Of a DNA stretch of 33,197 nt, positions 6,703-14,546 are shown piece by piece; the first letter of the stretch is position 1; each line of letters opens with the position of its first letter. The notes below the pieces were generated by a model. That model worked only from the letters and a program-made list of their open reading frames with translations, ran no database searches and had not been told where the DNA came from. Position numbers and translations under genes: made by a program. Origin of the DNA: JANWHZ01 sp041487535 (lineage in GTDB: Bacteria > Patescibacteriota > Saccharimonadia > Saccharimonadales > UBA4665). The stretch covers positions 1 to 33,197 of the forward strand of contig JBGPNM010000006.1 of NCBI GenBank assembly GCA_041487535.1, written 5' to 3'.

Positions 6703-7899
6703 TTACTCCGAAGCGCTTGGCAGTATTATTTTTATAAAACTGAGATCGAATGGCTTGCCTTGCAACATAAACAACTCTTCTTCAAGAGTTTTAGGGTCGC
6801 GTCCGTCTGCGTCCGTAGCCCCAATTAAAAATAACTCGCGCCCTTTGCGTACCGCTCCAGCAACACCCAATACTCTTCGATTGCCATCCGCGATCTCCCC
6901 TAAGTCCCGTATTTTAGAGGAAGTTTTATTAAGAGTCATTAGATGTGATTTATTCGTGATCTTCTCAGAACGGCAATAGTCAAACATGCCGTCAGCAGGG
7001 ATGTAAAATAAACTCTCCTCATTCGATACTAGAGATAGGGTAGGATACACTTCCTCTGCACGTGCATAACTGCCAGGAACCATCGGTCCATGCATTTCAA
7101 GCCTCAGTGTCTGGCAATCCAAAACGAAACAACGTGACGATGATGAGTAAATTCCATATAAAATGTCTCTTTCATGATCGTAGTTGACGCAGCGCCATAA
7201 CTTGCGGCCGATTTTATTGACGCCGCCTCGTGATGTAGCTCCCCATTTCTGCACTTGCTCGTCGGGAAAAAATTTATCTCTCAATAACAGCTCATCTTTT
7301 TTCGGGTTATAGATAAACAGGCCATTCGACTCATATGATCCATATACCGTGCCACGTTTGTCGACGGCGATTGTCCTGCATATGCTGCCATTAGAAGGAA
7401 TTTTACCTATCATGCGGTAGGCTTTGCTGGCAACATTGAATTTGATCAAATATCCTGACGGAACGGTTAATAAATAGGCGTTTTCGCATGGGACGTCAAA
7501 TGCCATTGTCAGGATGCCCTCGTTGGCGTGAGCGATGCCAAAGTCAGTAACTTCGCCGCCTGTTGGATTATAGGCGAGGAGGTGTCCACCTTCATAATCC
7601 ACTTCCGCCGTAGGTTTTCCATATGGGTAGGCGAAATGCGAGCCAAAATACATCTTCCCTCCTAGTCCTTCGAGAATTGGCGTGTGGATTTTGCCATGCG
7701 CCGCAGGCAACTTCGCTGCCAGGCTGAATAAGTAATTGATTTTTTCCGCATTGGGATCAAAGGAAAAGAAGCCAGCGCTTTTACCTGGTATGTGGCTACA
7801 TAGAGCGAAGTAAATTTTTCCATTCGAATGTAAACCCATGCCACAATAGGCGCTATCGAAATCTGTAAATTTATCAAGCGGGTATACTTTTGTGTTCAT
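6703..7899 (-). CDS. predicted beta-propeller protein of unknown function
   Basis: The 398-residue soluble protein has repeated blade-like units of the form G-x-(I/L/M)-Y-F/G-x...: NGKIYFALCSH, GGKMYFGSHF, RGTVYGSYESNGLFIYNP, RDILYGIYSSS and EESLFYIPADGMF. Each is followed by a strand such as FSFDPNAEKI, LAYNPTGGEV or FNVASKAYRM. This spacing of about 45-55 residues is typical of six- to eight-bladed propellers. There is no signal peptide or membrane helix, so it is probably cytoplasmic. Propellers serve as binding scaffolds or as lyases, hydrolases and epimerases on sugars or small molecules. Its ATG overlaps the stop of the DJ-1-like gene by 4 bp (7896-7899), so translation is probably coupled. 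A catalytic role in the pathway is possible but not shown. Confidence 0.6.
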   Translation of the reverse strand: MNTKVYPLDKFTDFDSAYCGMGLHSNGKIYFALCSHIPGKSAGFFSFDPNAEKINYLFSLAAKLPAAHGKIHTPILEGLGGKMYFGSHFAYPYGKPTAEVDYEGGHLLAYNPTGGEVTDFGIAHANEGILTMAFDVPCENAYLLTVPSGYLIKFNVASKAYRMIGKIPSNGSICRTIAVDKRGTVYGSYESNGLFIYNPKKDELLLRDKFFPDEQVQKWGATSRGGVNKIGRKLWRCVNYDHERDILYGIYSSSSRCFVLDCQTLRLEMHGPMVPGSYARAEEVYPTLSLVSNEESLFYIPADGMFDYCRSEKITNKSHLMTLNKTSSKIRDLGEIADGNRRVLGVAGAVRKGRELFLIGATDADGRDPKTLEEELFMLQGKPFDLSFIKIILPSASE

Positions 7900-8579
7900 A
7901 TTATCTCTTCGGATTTTGTTAGTAAGGCGTGGACGGTGCCGATAACTAGTTCTATGGACTCCGGATTCTGACCTGTAATCACTCTCGTGTCTACGGCAAG
8001 GTGCGCCTTTCTAGGGCTAGACGACTCAAATAAGGCACCTTGTTCGGTGAGCTTCGACTGAAGTAGAAAGGGTATCTCATTAAAGAATGGTGTAGCTTTT
8101 TCCTCGTCGTTTGTGAAACTCGTAATCCGCCTACCATTTACTAAATAGTCTCCACTGGCGGATTTTACGCCGATGAGAGCAGCGGGCCCATGACATACCG
8201 AAGCCACGATGCCGCCATTGTCGTGAGTTGTCGCTAGAATGGACGCAAGCTCGTCGTTATTTGCCAGGTCGAACATTGCTCCGTGACCCCCGGCAATGTA
8301 TACGGCATCAAACCTCTGACCTTTTAGCTCTGTCAGCTTCTTCGTGTCTTCAATTAATCTCATCTCCTCAGGATTGTTTTTAAAGCTTTCGTTGATTTTA
8401 TCGCCCGGATGATCTGAGGTGATAGTACATTTGCCACCCTTAGGGCTACCTACGATTACTTCGTACCCATGTCCCTTAAAAAAATCAAAAGCGTGAGTGA
8501 ATTCGGCAAAATGAAAACCCGTATCCATACCCCTGCGATCAGTTTTAGCAACGTTTGTAAGGACAATGAGTATTCGCAT
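7896..8579 (-). CDS. DJ-1/PfpI family protein, Hsp31-like
   Basis: The 227-residue protein has the class I glutamine amidotransferase-like fold of DJ-1/PfpI. GGHGAMFDL (97-105) precedes the nucleophile elbow ASVCHGPAAL with Cys129-His130, and Glu26 in HFAEF supplies the acidic partner. The long insert and the GF.F.E start match the Hsp31/YDR533C-like branch, whose members are reported as glyoxalase III-type enzymes or chaperones acting on reactive carbonyls. The ribosome-binding site GAGGTGATC is close to ideal. It follows the glycosyltransferase by 9 bp and overlaps the propeller gene by 4 bp. Within the operon it could protect against aldehydes or catalyse a lyase or hydratase step; the family alone does not decide. 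Confidence 0.85.
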   Translation of the reverse strand: MRILIVLTNVAKTDRRGMDTGFHFAEFTHAFDFFKGHGYEVIVGSPKGGKCTITSDHPGDKINESFKNNPEEMRLIEDTKKLTELKGQRFDAVYIAGGHGAMFDLANNDELASILATTHDNGGIVASVCHGPAALIGVKSASGDYLVNGRRITSFTNDEEKATPFFNEIPFLLQSKLTEQGALFESSSPRKAHLAVDTRVITGQNPESIELVIGTVHALLTKSEEII

Positions 8580-8588
8580 TCGATCACC

Positions 8589-9527
8589 TCACTTATTGTT
8601 TTTATTTAATGGCTGGTAACTTGTAGGAGCAACATCAGCCCCATCGTCCAGAGCCTCAATGTAATACTGGAACGTCTGGGCGGCTGGCATTTTGAGCATC
8701 CTTTGATAGCGTTTCTTGTTCTCTGAAAATTCCGTCCACTTTCTAGATGTATGGCCAGAGCGTGGCGTATGTTCCAGGTGATAGACGGTACTATTCAGAA
8801 TAGGTATAACTGATGCGCCAAGAGCTATTACTTTTGCGGCCATTGCCGTATCATTGAAACCCCACCCAATGAAGTTTTCTGGACAACCTTTAACCTCTAA
8901 GAGATCGTTGCGCCGGTATGTCACTGCGCATGTAAGGCACATCTCGGCCAAGGTATGCGTCTTGCAAAATGAGAAAGGCTGCCCATTTAGATTGCCGTAC
9001 TCCTGCATCATGCACCAGCGGAACTCCCCTCTGGTCTCATGGACAGGAAAGATTGCATGATTTATATCGCGAACGTTGGATCTAAGAGAAAACGTAATGC
9101 ACTTTCCTTCATATTGGTGTTGCCATGCATGTTGAACTAGATAGTCGGGTGGAATAATGACGTCCGAGTCGAGGAAACAGACCAGATCTCCCGTGCACTG
9201 CTCCAGTCCCCTATTGCGACTGTAAGCGGCAAACTTGCGCTCGTTATTATTGAGAATAATAATATCAAGCTCGGGGTGCTGATTCTTTAGTTTATTGACC
9301 ACTTGATGGGTATTGTCCGTTGACCCGTCGTTTATGAGCACCACCTCCCGCATCAAGTCGATTCTGTGCTGTTTCGTAACAGAATCTACAGTGGCCATCA
9401 AGCTTCCTTCAGAGTTAAAAGCCGGTATAACAAAAGAACTTGTCAGGTTAATATCTTGAGTATTTGCAGGTTGAGGCGAAAGGGTGTATGTGTTTTGAAA
9501 TGTCGCCAATTTTTCGTAAAGTTTCAT
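8589..9527 (-). CDS. GT2-family glycosyltransferase with galactosyltransferase-like C-terminus
   Basis: Numbered from ATG 9527 the protein has 312 residues. SFVIPAFNSEGSL (31-43) starts the GT-A fold, LINDGSTDN (64-72) binds the nucleotide sugar, and FLDSDV (108-113) supplies the DxD metal motif. The later CPENFIGWGFNDTAMAAKV matches the F.GWG..D galactosyltransferase C-terminal motif. No membrane segment is seen, so it should act in the cytoplasm. An upstream GTG at 9566 is in frame, but 9527 is preferred because its ATG overlaps the TGA of the 91-residue ORF (ATGA) and an AGG lies upstream. In this operon it might glycosylate a modified nucleotide, as phage glucosyltransferases do with hydroxymethylcytosine; alternatively it serves surface glycans. 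Confidence 0.82.
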   Translation of the reverse strand: MKLYEKLATFQNTYTLSPQPANTQDINLTSSFVIPAFNSEGSLMATVDSVTKQHRIDLMREVVLINDGSTDNTHQVVNKLKNQHPELDIIILNNNERKFAAYSRNRGLEQCTGDLVCFLDSDVIIPPDYLVQHAWQHQYEGKCITFSLRSNVRDINHAIFPVHETRGEFRWCMMQEYGNLNGQPFSFCKTHTLAEMCLTCAVTYRRNDLLEVKGCPENFIGWGFNDTAMAAKVIALGASVIPILNSTVYHLEHTPRSGHTSRKWTEFSENKKRYQRMLKMPAAQTFQYYIEALDDGADVAPTSYQPLNKNNK

Positions 9528-9799
9528 GGGCAACAACCTAAAGTGTAATTTCTGACGCAGGTACACATAATTGTGGGACCTAGTTCGACTGAGAACCTAT
9601 TGGCAACATAGCTACCCAGCAGTAATGTTGCGTGTTCTCGTGGTTTCACTTTTATTTTCCCAATATATCTTGAGAATGCGTGACCGGAACCACTCATTAT
9701 CACGTTTGGAGTTAGCTTCTTGATCTGCTTGCCCATCGTAAGATCATTACCCTCCCGACAAACCTTTAAGGGTTTCTCGAGCTTAAACTTAAGTTGCAT
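9524..9799 (-). CDS. small basic ORF upstream of and coupled to the glycosyltransferase
   Basis: This 91-residue ORF ends in TGA overlapping the glycosyltransferase ATG (ATGA at 9524-9527), the usual arrangement for translational coupling, which argues that it is expressed. It is Lys- and Arg-rich in the N-terminal half, contains a central hydrophobic strand (HATLLLGSYVANRFSVELG), and ends with a Cys cluster (CTCVRNYTLGCCP). I do not recognise it. An internal ATG (MGKQIKKL, residue 22) with GGGAGGG upstream could be the real start, giving about 70 residues. It would be the first gene of the 7-kb minus-strand operon. Confidence 0.45.
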   Translation of the reverse strand: MQLKFKLEKPLKVCREGNDLTMGKQIKKLTPNVIMSGSGHAFSRYIGKIKVKPREHATLLLGSYVANRFSVELGPTIMCTCVRNYTLGCCP

Positions 9800-9985
9800 A
9801 ACTGTGGGTGCATCTCAATTCTCAAGCCAAACTTGAGTAAGGATGTGGAAGGTGGTACGATAGTGTTCCTAACCCTAAGCGTTTGAGAAAGTCGTTTTAG
9901 GGAATCTTCCATCATAATTACGCATGTTACGATTAATTGTCGTATCATGTCAATAACGATTCAAACTATAGAAGAGTAAATCTGT

Positions 9986-11227
9986 ATGGCATATTTCAAA
10001 AACGTTGAGCTTGCCGAAAAGTACCACATTTCTGAAGGTGCGGTTCGCAACTGGATCAAGGAAGCTGGCCGCGGTAAGCTGCAGTTTAAGCTCCACACAG
10101 AGAATGGTATAACGCACATTGCTGACACTGCTGGTAATCTAGTGATTATCGAGCGGCTAGTGTCAGAGCGGAAGAAGTATCGCAATACCCGCGCTTATAA
10201 GATAGCTTCTCCCTCGCCGGATTTTTATAAACTATTCAATCGCAAGCAGATACTGGATATCATTTCTGAGCTGACCATTCATCGTGAGATTCCTAGGCAG
10301 TACAACTATTTTGACGGCGGAGCCGTCAACTGGGAAAAGTTTGTGGAGCATATGCGGAGCGAAGATGCGCCCAATCTTCTAAAGAGTACCGTTGAGCTGC
10401 TTCATGCTAATCTTGGTACGCTCGATTTACTGCTAAACGGTTACGAACGAGTCAATGTAATTGATATAGGTCCGGGCAACGCCTTGCCGGTTAAGGAGCT
10501 ACTAGAGCATTTGCTCGACAGAGGTATACTGCATCGTTACATTGCTATTGATATCAGTGAGGAGATGCTACATATTGCCAGGCGCAATATTGAGGAATGG
10601 TTCGGCAGTAAGGTTGCGTTCGAGGGTTACGTCAGGGATATAGCTTACGAGCGCTTTGATGATGTACTGGTTGATGACATGCTGGATGAAAAAGCCGACA
10701 AGACTGTAAACTTGGCTTTACTGTTAGGCGCGACTCCAATGAATTTCCGAGCGCCGTACGATATTCTGAAGCCCATTTACGGCAGTCTAGGTTCAAACGA
10801 CCTGCTTATGTATACCGACAAGCCTGACACTGAGGCCGAGAGACGTTCTTTCGCCGTAAATGATACAAGCTTTGATCAGCGGGCAAAGGCACTCTCTCCG
10901 AAGTATAGTTTTATTCTTGACTTATTGAATATTGATGAATCTATCTACGATGTAGAGATGGGCTTCAATGAGCATAAGCGGATGAAGTATATCTGTTTCC
11001 GGCTCAAAGTCGGTCTTATTCTTAAGTTTAGTTTCAAAAACGGCGAACGAACGGTAGAGTTTAACAAGGGCGACGCTATCCTGGTTTGGCGAGTGTGGTG
11101 CCAAACAGCTGTTGAGATTATCGGAGGATTTGCTGAGATTGGTTTCACCCTGATTGACGCAAATATGACTAAAGACAGACAATACCTACTCACAATTTCT
11201 GGGGTGGATAGCAACGGCAGTGGATGA
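9986..11227 (+). CDS. HTH-domain + EgtD-like SAM methyltransferase fusion
   Basis: The 413-residue protein begins with a DNA-binding-type helix-turn-helix (LAEKYHISEGAVRNWIKEA, 9-27), a MerR/excisionase-like start. A methyltransferase domain follows: motif I VIDIGPGNALPVKELL (158-173), then YIAIDISEEML (185-195) with the acidic residue that binds the ribose of SAM. The wording GPGN and the size of the domain resemble the histidine-specific (EgtD-type) methyltransferase family. The last 90 residues form an extra beta-rich tail. EgtD enzymes methylate the alpha-amine of histidine or related small molecules. A fused HTH is unusual and suggests DNA binding or self-regulation. It diverges from the minus-strand operon across a 186-bp gap (9800-9985) in which I see no clear promoter hexamers. 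It is a candidate regulator or tailoring enzyme of that operon. Confidence 0.65.
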   Translation: MAYFKNVELAEKYHISEGAVRNWIKEAGRGKLQFKLHTENGITHIADTAGNLVIIERLVSERKKYRNTRAYKIASPSPDFYKLFNRKQILDIISELTIHREIPRQYNYFDGGAVNWEKFVEHMRSEDAPNLLKSTVELLHANLGTLDLLLNGYERVNVIDIGPGNALPVKELLEHLLDRGILHRYIAIDISEEMLHIARRNIEEWFGSKVAFEGYVRDIAYERFDDVLVDDMLDEKADKTVNLALLLGATPMNFRAPYDILKPIYGSLGSNDLLMYTDKPDTEAERRSFAVNDTSFDQRAKALSPKYSFILDLLNIDESIYDVEMGFNEHKRMKYICFRLKVGLILKFSFKNGERTVEFNKGDAILVWRVWCQTAVEIIGGFAEIGFTLIDANMTKDRQYLLTISGVDSNGSG

Positions 11228-11253
11228 TGAGTTATTGGTCCGTGTCTCGAGAT

Positions 11254-11337
11254 TTAGTGTTGCTTTTTGAAGAGCTCTTGTTCCTCCTCCTTCTCTTTAG
11301 TCTGTCTGTTTTTGGCGTGAATGTCTTGTGCGGACAT
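11254..11337 (-). CDS. possible 27-residue charged micro-ORF
   Basis: On the minus strand, 35 bp after the stop of the Lys-rich protein at 11373, an ATG opens a 27-codon frame starting MSAQDIHAKN and ending in a Glu/Lys-rich helix-like stretch (QTKEKEEEQELFKKQH). Its composition resembles that of the preceding protein. No good ribosome-binding site is visible (AGGA is 16 nt away). It may be a real micro-protein or a decayed continuation of the upstream gene. Confidence 0.22.
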   Translation of the reverse strand: MSAQDIHAKNRQTKEKEEEQELFKKQH

Positions 11338-11372
11338 GAACACAAGCGAAGCATCCTACACGAGTCAGTGCG

Positions 11373-11723
11373 TTATTTGTCGTCGTTGTTTTCCAGTGCA
11401 TTGTTATCTTTCTTTGGATTAGTGTTTTTGCCTCGCTTTTTCTTACCACCTTTGCCTGACTTAGGATCTTGACCTGTTTTCTTGCCTAGCTTATCGGTTT
11501 CGTTATTTTGTTTTTTGACTTCCTTGTTTCCTTTGCCCGATTTTCCCTCCGACCTACCAGTTTTGGGTTGTTTGGCATGCTCAATCGCATAGGTATCTTG
11601 CGAGGCTTTCACGACTGCTTCCGCAATCCCCGTACTCGCCTCATCTTGAGACAGCACTATCGTCTTACCCGACATCGGTTCCAGTGACTCCTCGGCCTGT
11701 ATTCGTATATAGAAATTGCCCAT
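11373..11723 (-). CDS. Lys-rich low-complexity protein whose start lies in the IS982 end
   Basis: This 116-residue ORF has a folded-looking N-terminal half (YIRIQAEESLEPMSGKTIVLSQDEASTGIAEAVVKA) and a very basic, Gly/Lys/Asn-rich tail from about residue 55. The tail repeats KSGKG and KKGGKKKRGK-like units and is probably disordered and nucleic-acid binding. The ATG (11721-11723) lies inside the left terminal repeat of the IS982 element (11718-11733), so the original 5' end has probably been replaced by the insertion. In the remaining sequence a start at the Met of EPMSGK would give about 100 residues. I do not recognise the family. It converges with the HTH-methyltransferase gene. Confidence 0.45.
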   Translation of the reverse strand: MGNFYIRIQAEESLEPMSGKTIVLSQDEASTGIAEAVVKASQDTYAIEHAKQPKTGRSEGKSGKGNKEVKKQNNETDKLGKKTGQDPKSGKGGKKKRGKNTNPKKDNNALENNDDK

Positions 11724-12722
11724 TGTGTGAATTAAAAAGATAAGCAGTTCTCTCGAGCTAACGGCGTAAACTTTCTGTATTGGACTAACAAAACAAAAAG
11801 GACGCTTAAAATGGAACGAGAGCTACTGCTTATCACTATCTATTGTATGGTTGACGACTTCTGTCGGCAACCGAAAATAACCCGTCAATTACAGTGGATT
11901 GGGCACAAACCAAAACTATCCGACGAAGCCATATTCAGCTTGGCCCTGTTCCAAGAGTTTACCGGTGTAGTGGACGAGGACGACTACTGGCGATACATCT
12001 GCGGACAGTTTGAATCGTGTTTTCCTGGGCAACTCGTTGACCGTAGCCAATACCACCGTCGTAAGAAGAACCTGCATCCACTGATCAATATATTCCGGTT
12101 ACAGCAGGTGGCGTGCTTGCCGACTATCCCTGGTCATCACATCATCGATTGCCTTGGGAGTAGTGCTCTCACGGTTACAAAGTTCTTTGGGAGTCAGCAG
12201 TTCCCCAACGCTGGCATTGGCTTTTGTGCTAGCAAGCAGCTGTACTATGCGGGCTACAAGACGGTCACAATTGTGTCATTCACGGGGGTGCTTGAAGACC
12301 TCGTGGTTGGCAGCGCCGAACCACATGACACGCCCTACGGAGAGGCTTTGTTAGCCATACAATCACCGGGCATTTATCTTGGCGACAAGGGCTTTATCCT
12401 CAAGCCGGAGGAACAACAGTTGCTTGAAGACAAAGGCGTCCAGCTCCTCACCGCCAAGCGTAAAAACATGAAGACTAAAACACCCGGTTATGTGAAGCGC
12501 CTACTAAAACGATTCCGTTCTATGGTGGAGACGGTCAACGGACACTTGACTGAGCTGTTCTCCTACAACAAACCAGGTTGCAAAAGCGAACGAGGAGTAC
12601 TGAGTCGTCTCAATTACAAATTAGTCGCCCATACTACTGGACAAGTTATCTTGCACCGGCTTGGGCGACCCATTACGAATCTGGACTGGCTGACGGGAGT
12701 TTGTTGAATTCACACAATGGGC
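11718..12722 (+). mobile_element. IS982-family insertion sequence
   Basis: Perfect 16-bp terminal inverted repeats GCCCATTGTGTGAATT lie at 11718-11733 and, inverted, at 12707-12722, enclosing one intact transposase gene (11811-12707). The length of about 1.0 kb is normal for IS982. The sequences just outside (GAAATT on the left, TAAAAG on the right) do not form an evident direct repeat, so the usual target duplication has been lost or rearranged. The element looks intact and could still be mobile. Confidence 0.88.
11811..12707 (+). CDS. IS982-family transposase, intact
   Basis: The 298-residue DDE transposase contains IIDCLGS (first catalytic Asp), the family-typical GIGFCASKQLYYAGYKTVTIV, a LGDKGFIL block with the second catalytic Asp, and a METVNGHLTEL helix that should hold the Glu. 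The N-terminal part (KPKLSDEAIFSLALFQEF) also matches the IS982 pattern K.SD.E...L. The protein cuts and joins the element ends. AAAGGAC about 9 nt before the ATG is the likely ribosome-binding site. The frame is unbroken, in contrast to the IS630 transposase in this window, and it ends at the inner edge of the right terminal repeat. Confidence 0.9.
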   Translation: MERELLLITIYCMVDDFCRQPKITRQLQWIGHKPKLSDEAIFSLALFQEFTGVVDEDDYWRYICGQFESCFPGQLVDRSQYHRRKKNLHPLINIFRLQQVACLPTIPGHHIIDCLGSSALTVTKFFGSQQFPNAGIGFCASKQLYYAGYKTVTIVSFTGVLEDLVVGSAEPHDTPYGEALLAIQSPGIYLGDKGFILKPEEQQLLEDKGVQLLTAKRKNMKTKTPGYVKRLLKRFRSMVETVNGHLTELFSYNKPGCKSERGVLSRLNYKLVAHTTGQVILHRLGRPITNLDWLTGVC

Positions 12723-12842
12723 TAAAAGTATTGACACTCCGCCGAACCATATAGCGAGCTTTTTTTGTTTCATACCATAAGCTTACATCAACAGTAGTCT
12801 TCAATGGTACTGTGGCCTTGCGCAACGCAATTGCACCTGCGA

Positions 12843-13250
12843 TTAGACTTTCTCCTCGGCCGCCTGTTTACTGGCCAAGTAAGCTTTGACTCGCTCGTGA
12901 AGTAGCTCAACCCGATCAACTGTTCTCTGGCTATCGCCCAGGGTGGCCCGATCCCGTATTCTAAAGTTCTTTACAACTGAGCCATGGAGGAATTGCTGCC
13001 ATGTGAAGTCGATATGGTACCTCACTCCATCAACTTCAAGTACGTTCCAAAAGTGCTTTTCCGTGCTTTTGCCAGTCCAAACCTGCCCCTCTGCAATCTC
13101 AAAATTTGGAAAGAAAAACTGAGTAACGCGTGAGGTTGGATAGCACTGTCCAAGGGCAGGATTACCCTTCTCTGATACTTCTAAATACGATGTTTTATAA
13201 TCCCAGCACGCCTCGAATGCCTCACGAAGTACGATTGTATCGATTATCAT
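12843..13250 (-). CDS. YunG-like small protein with a Cys-His-Asp arrangement
   Basis: The 135-residue protein has GNPALGQCYPTSRVTQFFFP (about 29-48) with a conserved-looking Cys. KHFWNVLEVDGVRYHIDFTWQQF (about 65-87) follows, in which a His-Trp-Asn strand is followed by the Asp of HIDFTWQQF. The order GxC, then H.WN....G...D.T..QF, is what I know from YunG-family proteins, which look like small papain/transglutaminase-fold proteins. The biochemical role is unknown. Between it and the IS982 end (12723-12842) there is no ORF. A hairpin (13269-13287) lies between its start and the divergent protease gene. Confidence 0.6.
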   Translation of the reverse strand: MIIDTIVLREAFEACWDYKTSYLEVSEKGNPALGQCYPTSRVTQFFFPNFEIAEGQVWTGKSTEKHFWNVLEVDGVRYHIDFTWQQFLHGSVVKNFRIRDRATLGDSQRTVDRVELLHERVKAYLASKQAAEEKV

Positions 13251-13268
13251 ATCGTCACTATAGCAAAT

Positions 13269-13287
13269 AGAGCCCTCGTTAGGCTCT
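13269..13287 (+). other. short hairpin between divergent genes
   Basis: A 6-bp stem AGAGCC/GGCTCT closes a 7-nt loop and is followed by TTTGG. It resembles a weak terminator but lies upstream of both flanking genes (starts at 13250 on the minus strand and 13380 on the plus strand). It may be an attenuator in the protease leader or a remnant. Confidence 0.3.
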
Positions 13288-13379
13288 TTGGTTGTAACAG
13301 TCTAACTCGGTCTAGTCTATGGAGAAGCTGTGCCCTGCTATTGCAATCGTATAACTATCACCGGCATAATGCTTACGTT

Positions 13380-14546
13380 ATGACAATTAATTGGATAGAT
13401 ATTATTATCCTTTTGATCCTGGCCGTTGCTTTCTACAGCGGAGTCCGCATTGGCTTCATAGCTTTATTGTTTGGCTTCGGCGGCTTTTTTAGCGGCTTAT
13501 TTATTGGCGGTTGGGTATTCCCGCATCTGCTACCGATACCTAACCAGACAGTTCTTGCTCTAGTAAACGGGAACTTGGTGCTGCTTTTTGCTGCACTAGC
13601 AGCGATTCGCGCTTATGAGTTTGGAGAGCACCTACACGTATCCATGCATGGTAGAACCCATATCGTAGAATCTGCAGCTGGGGTAACGCTTAGTGTAGGC
13701 TCAGCCCTACTAGCTGTGTGGCTGCTTGCTGCCGGCATCGGCACGCTTCCATTTGCTGGACTGAGCAATAGTGCCAACGATGCCCTTATTATACAAACGC
13801 TTGATCGTCACCTGCCGGCTGCGCCCGCTGTCTTTGAAGAGTTTAAGCCCCTGATTGATCCAAACTCTCCGGTGCGGGTTTTTGTAAAAGTTGCCCCTAA
13901 CTCTTCGATTGGCGGTTCACCTATAGCAACAGCTACTCCAGCGACGGTGATTAAAGCCGGAGGTTCCGTAGTCAGAATAACGAGTTTTGGCTGCGGAGGC
14001 ATCGTTGACGGCTCTGGCTTTGTCGTAGCACCGGGTTTAGTTGCCACCAACGCACACGTTATAGCTGGAGTTAATCGACCTATCATTAAGTCAGGGAAAA
14101 AAAGTTTTGCCGCTAAGCCGGTGCTGTTTGACCCCAGTCAAGATCTGGCGATATTACGCGTTAATGGTTTATCGGCAAAGGCGCTACGGACCGTCCCGAC
14201 CACATTGCCGGCAAATACGGCTGTATACGCTATAGGCTATCCAAGCAGTATATATACTGAGGCTTCCGGTATAATCATCAGCAATCAGCAAACTCAAGGG
14301 ACAAATATTTATGGCATTGGCTCTATAACCAGAGACGTCTACGTAGTAAAAATACACATTGACCAGGGCAGCTCCGGCGGACCCATCGTAACGTCGGCAG
14401 GAGCAGTTGCCGGTATCGTTTTTGCCAAAGACGATATGGCCAATAACATTGGTTATGCTATGACTTTATCAAGTTTAATGGCGGATATTCAGCGAGCCGA
14501 AATGTCTAATACTAGGGTAGGCACCGGGGCATGCTTCGCAGAATAA
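13380..14546 (+). CDS. MarP-like membrane-anchored serine protease (CvpA + trypsin-like)
   Basis: The 388-residue protein begins with a CvpA-like four-helix membrane part (NWIDIIILLILAVAFYSGVRIG at 4-25, further helices to about 120). An extracytoplasmic trypsin-like protease follows. The triad is visible: His226 in TNAHVI, Asp255 in SQDLAIL and Ser332 in DQGSSGGP; the oxyanion Gly residues are present. This architecture is that of mycobacterial MarP, which cleaves cell-wall enzymes under acid stress. Two Cys in the protease part (GCGG, and near the C-terminus) may form a disulfide, as in MarP. The ATG at 13380 is preferred because the CvpA domain begins there; an in-frame start at 13341 would add 13 polar residues. 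Confidence 0.87.
   Translation: MTINWIDIIILLILAVAFYSGVRIGFIALLFGFGGFFSGLFIGGWVFPHLLPIPNQTVLALVNGNLVLLFAALAAIRAYEFGEHLHVSMHGRTHIVESAAGVTLSVGSALLAVWLLAAGIGTLPFAGLSNSANDALIIQTLDRHLPAAPAVFEEFKPLIDPNSPVRVFVKVAPNSSIGGSPIATATPATVIKAGGSVVRITSFGCGGIVDGSGFVVAPGLVATNAHVIAGVNRPIIKSGKKSFAAKPVLFDPSQDLAILRVNGLSAKALRTVPTTLPANTAVYAIGYPSSIYTEASGIIISNQQTQGTNIYGIGSITRDVYVVKIHIDQGSSGGPIVTSAGAVAGIVFAKDDMANNIGYAMTLSSLMADIQRAEMSNTRVGTGACFAE

Noticed and set aside
11224..11472. Plus-strand hydrophobic frame after the HTH-methyltransferase.
   Set aside because: It is antisense to the Lys-rich protein: its Leu/Phe-rich sequence is the complement of Lys/Glu codons.
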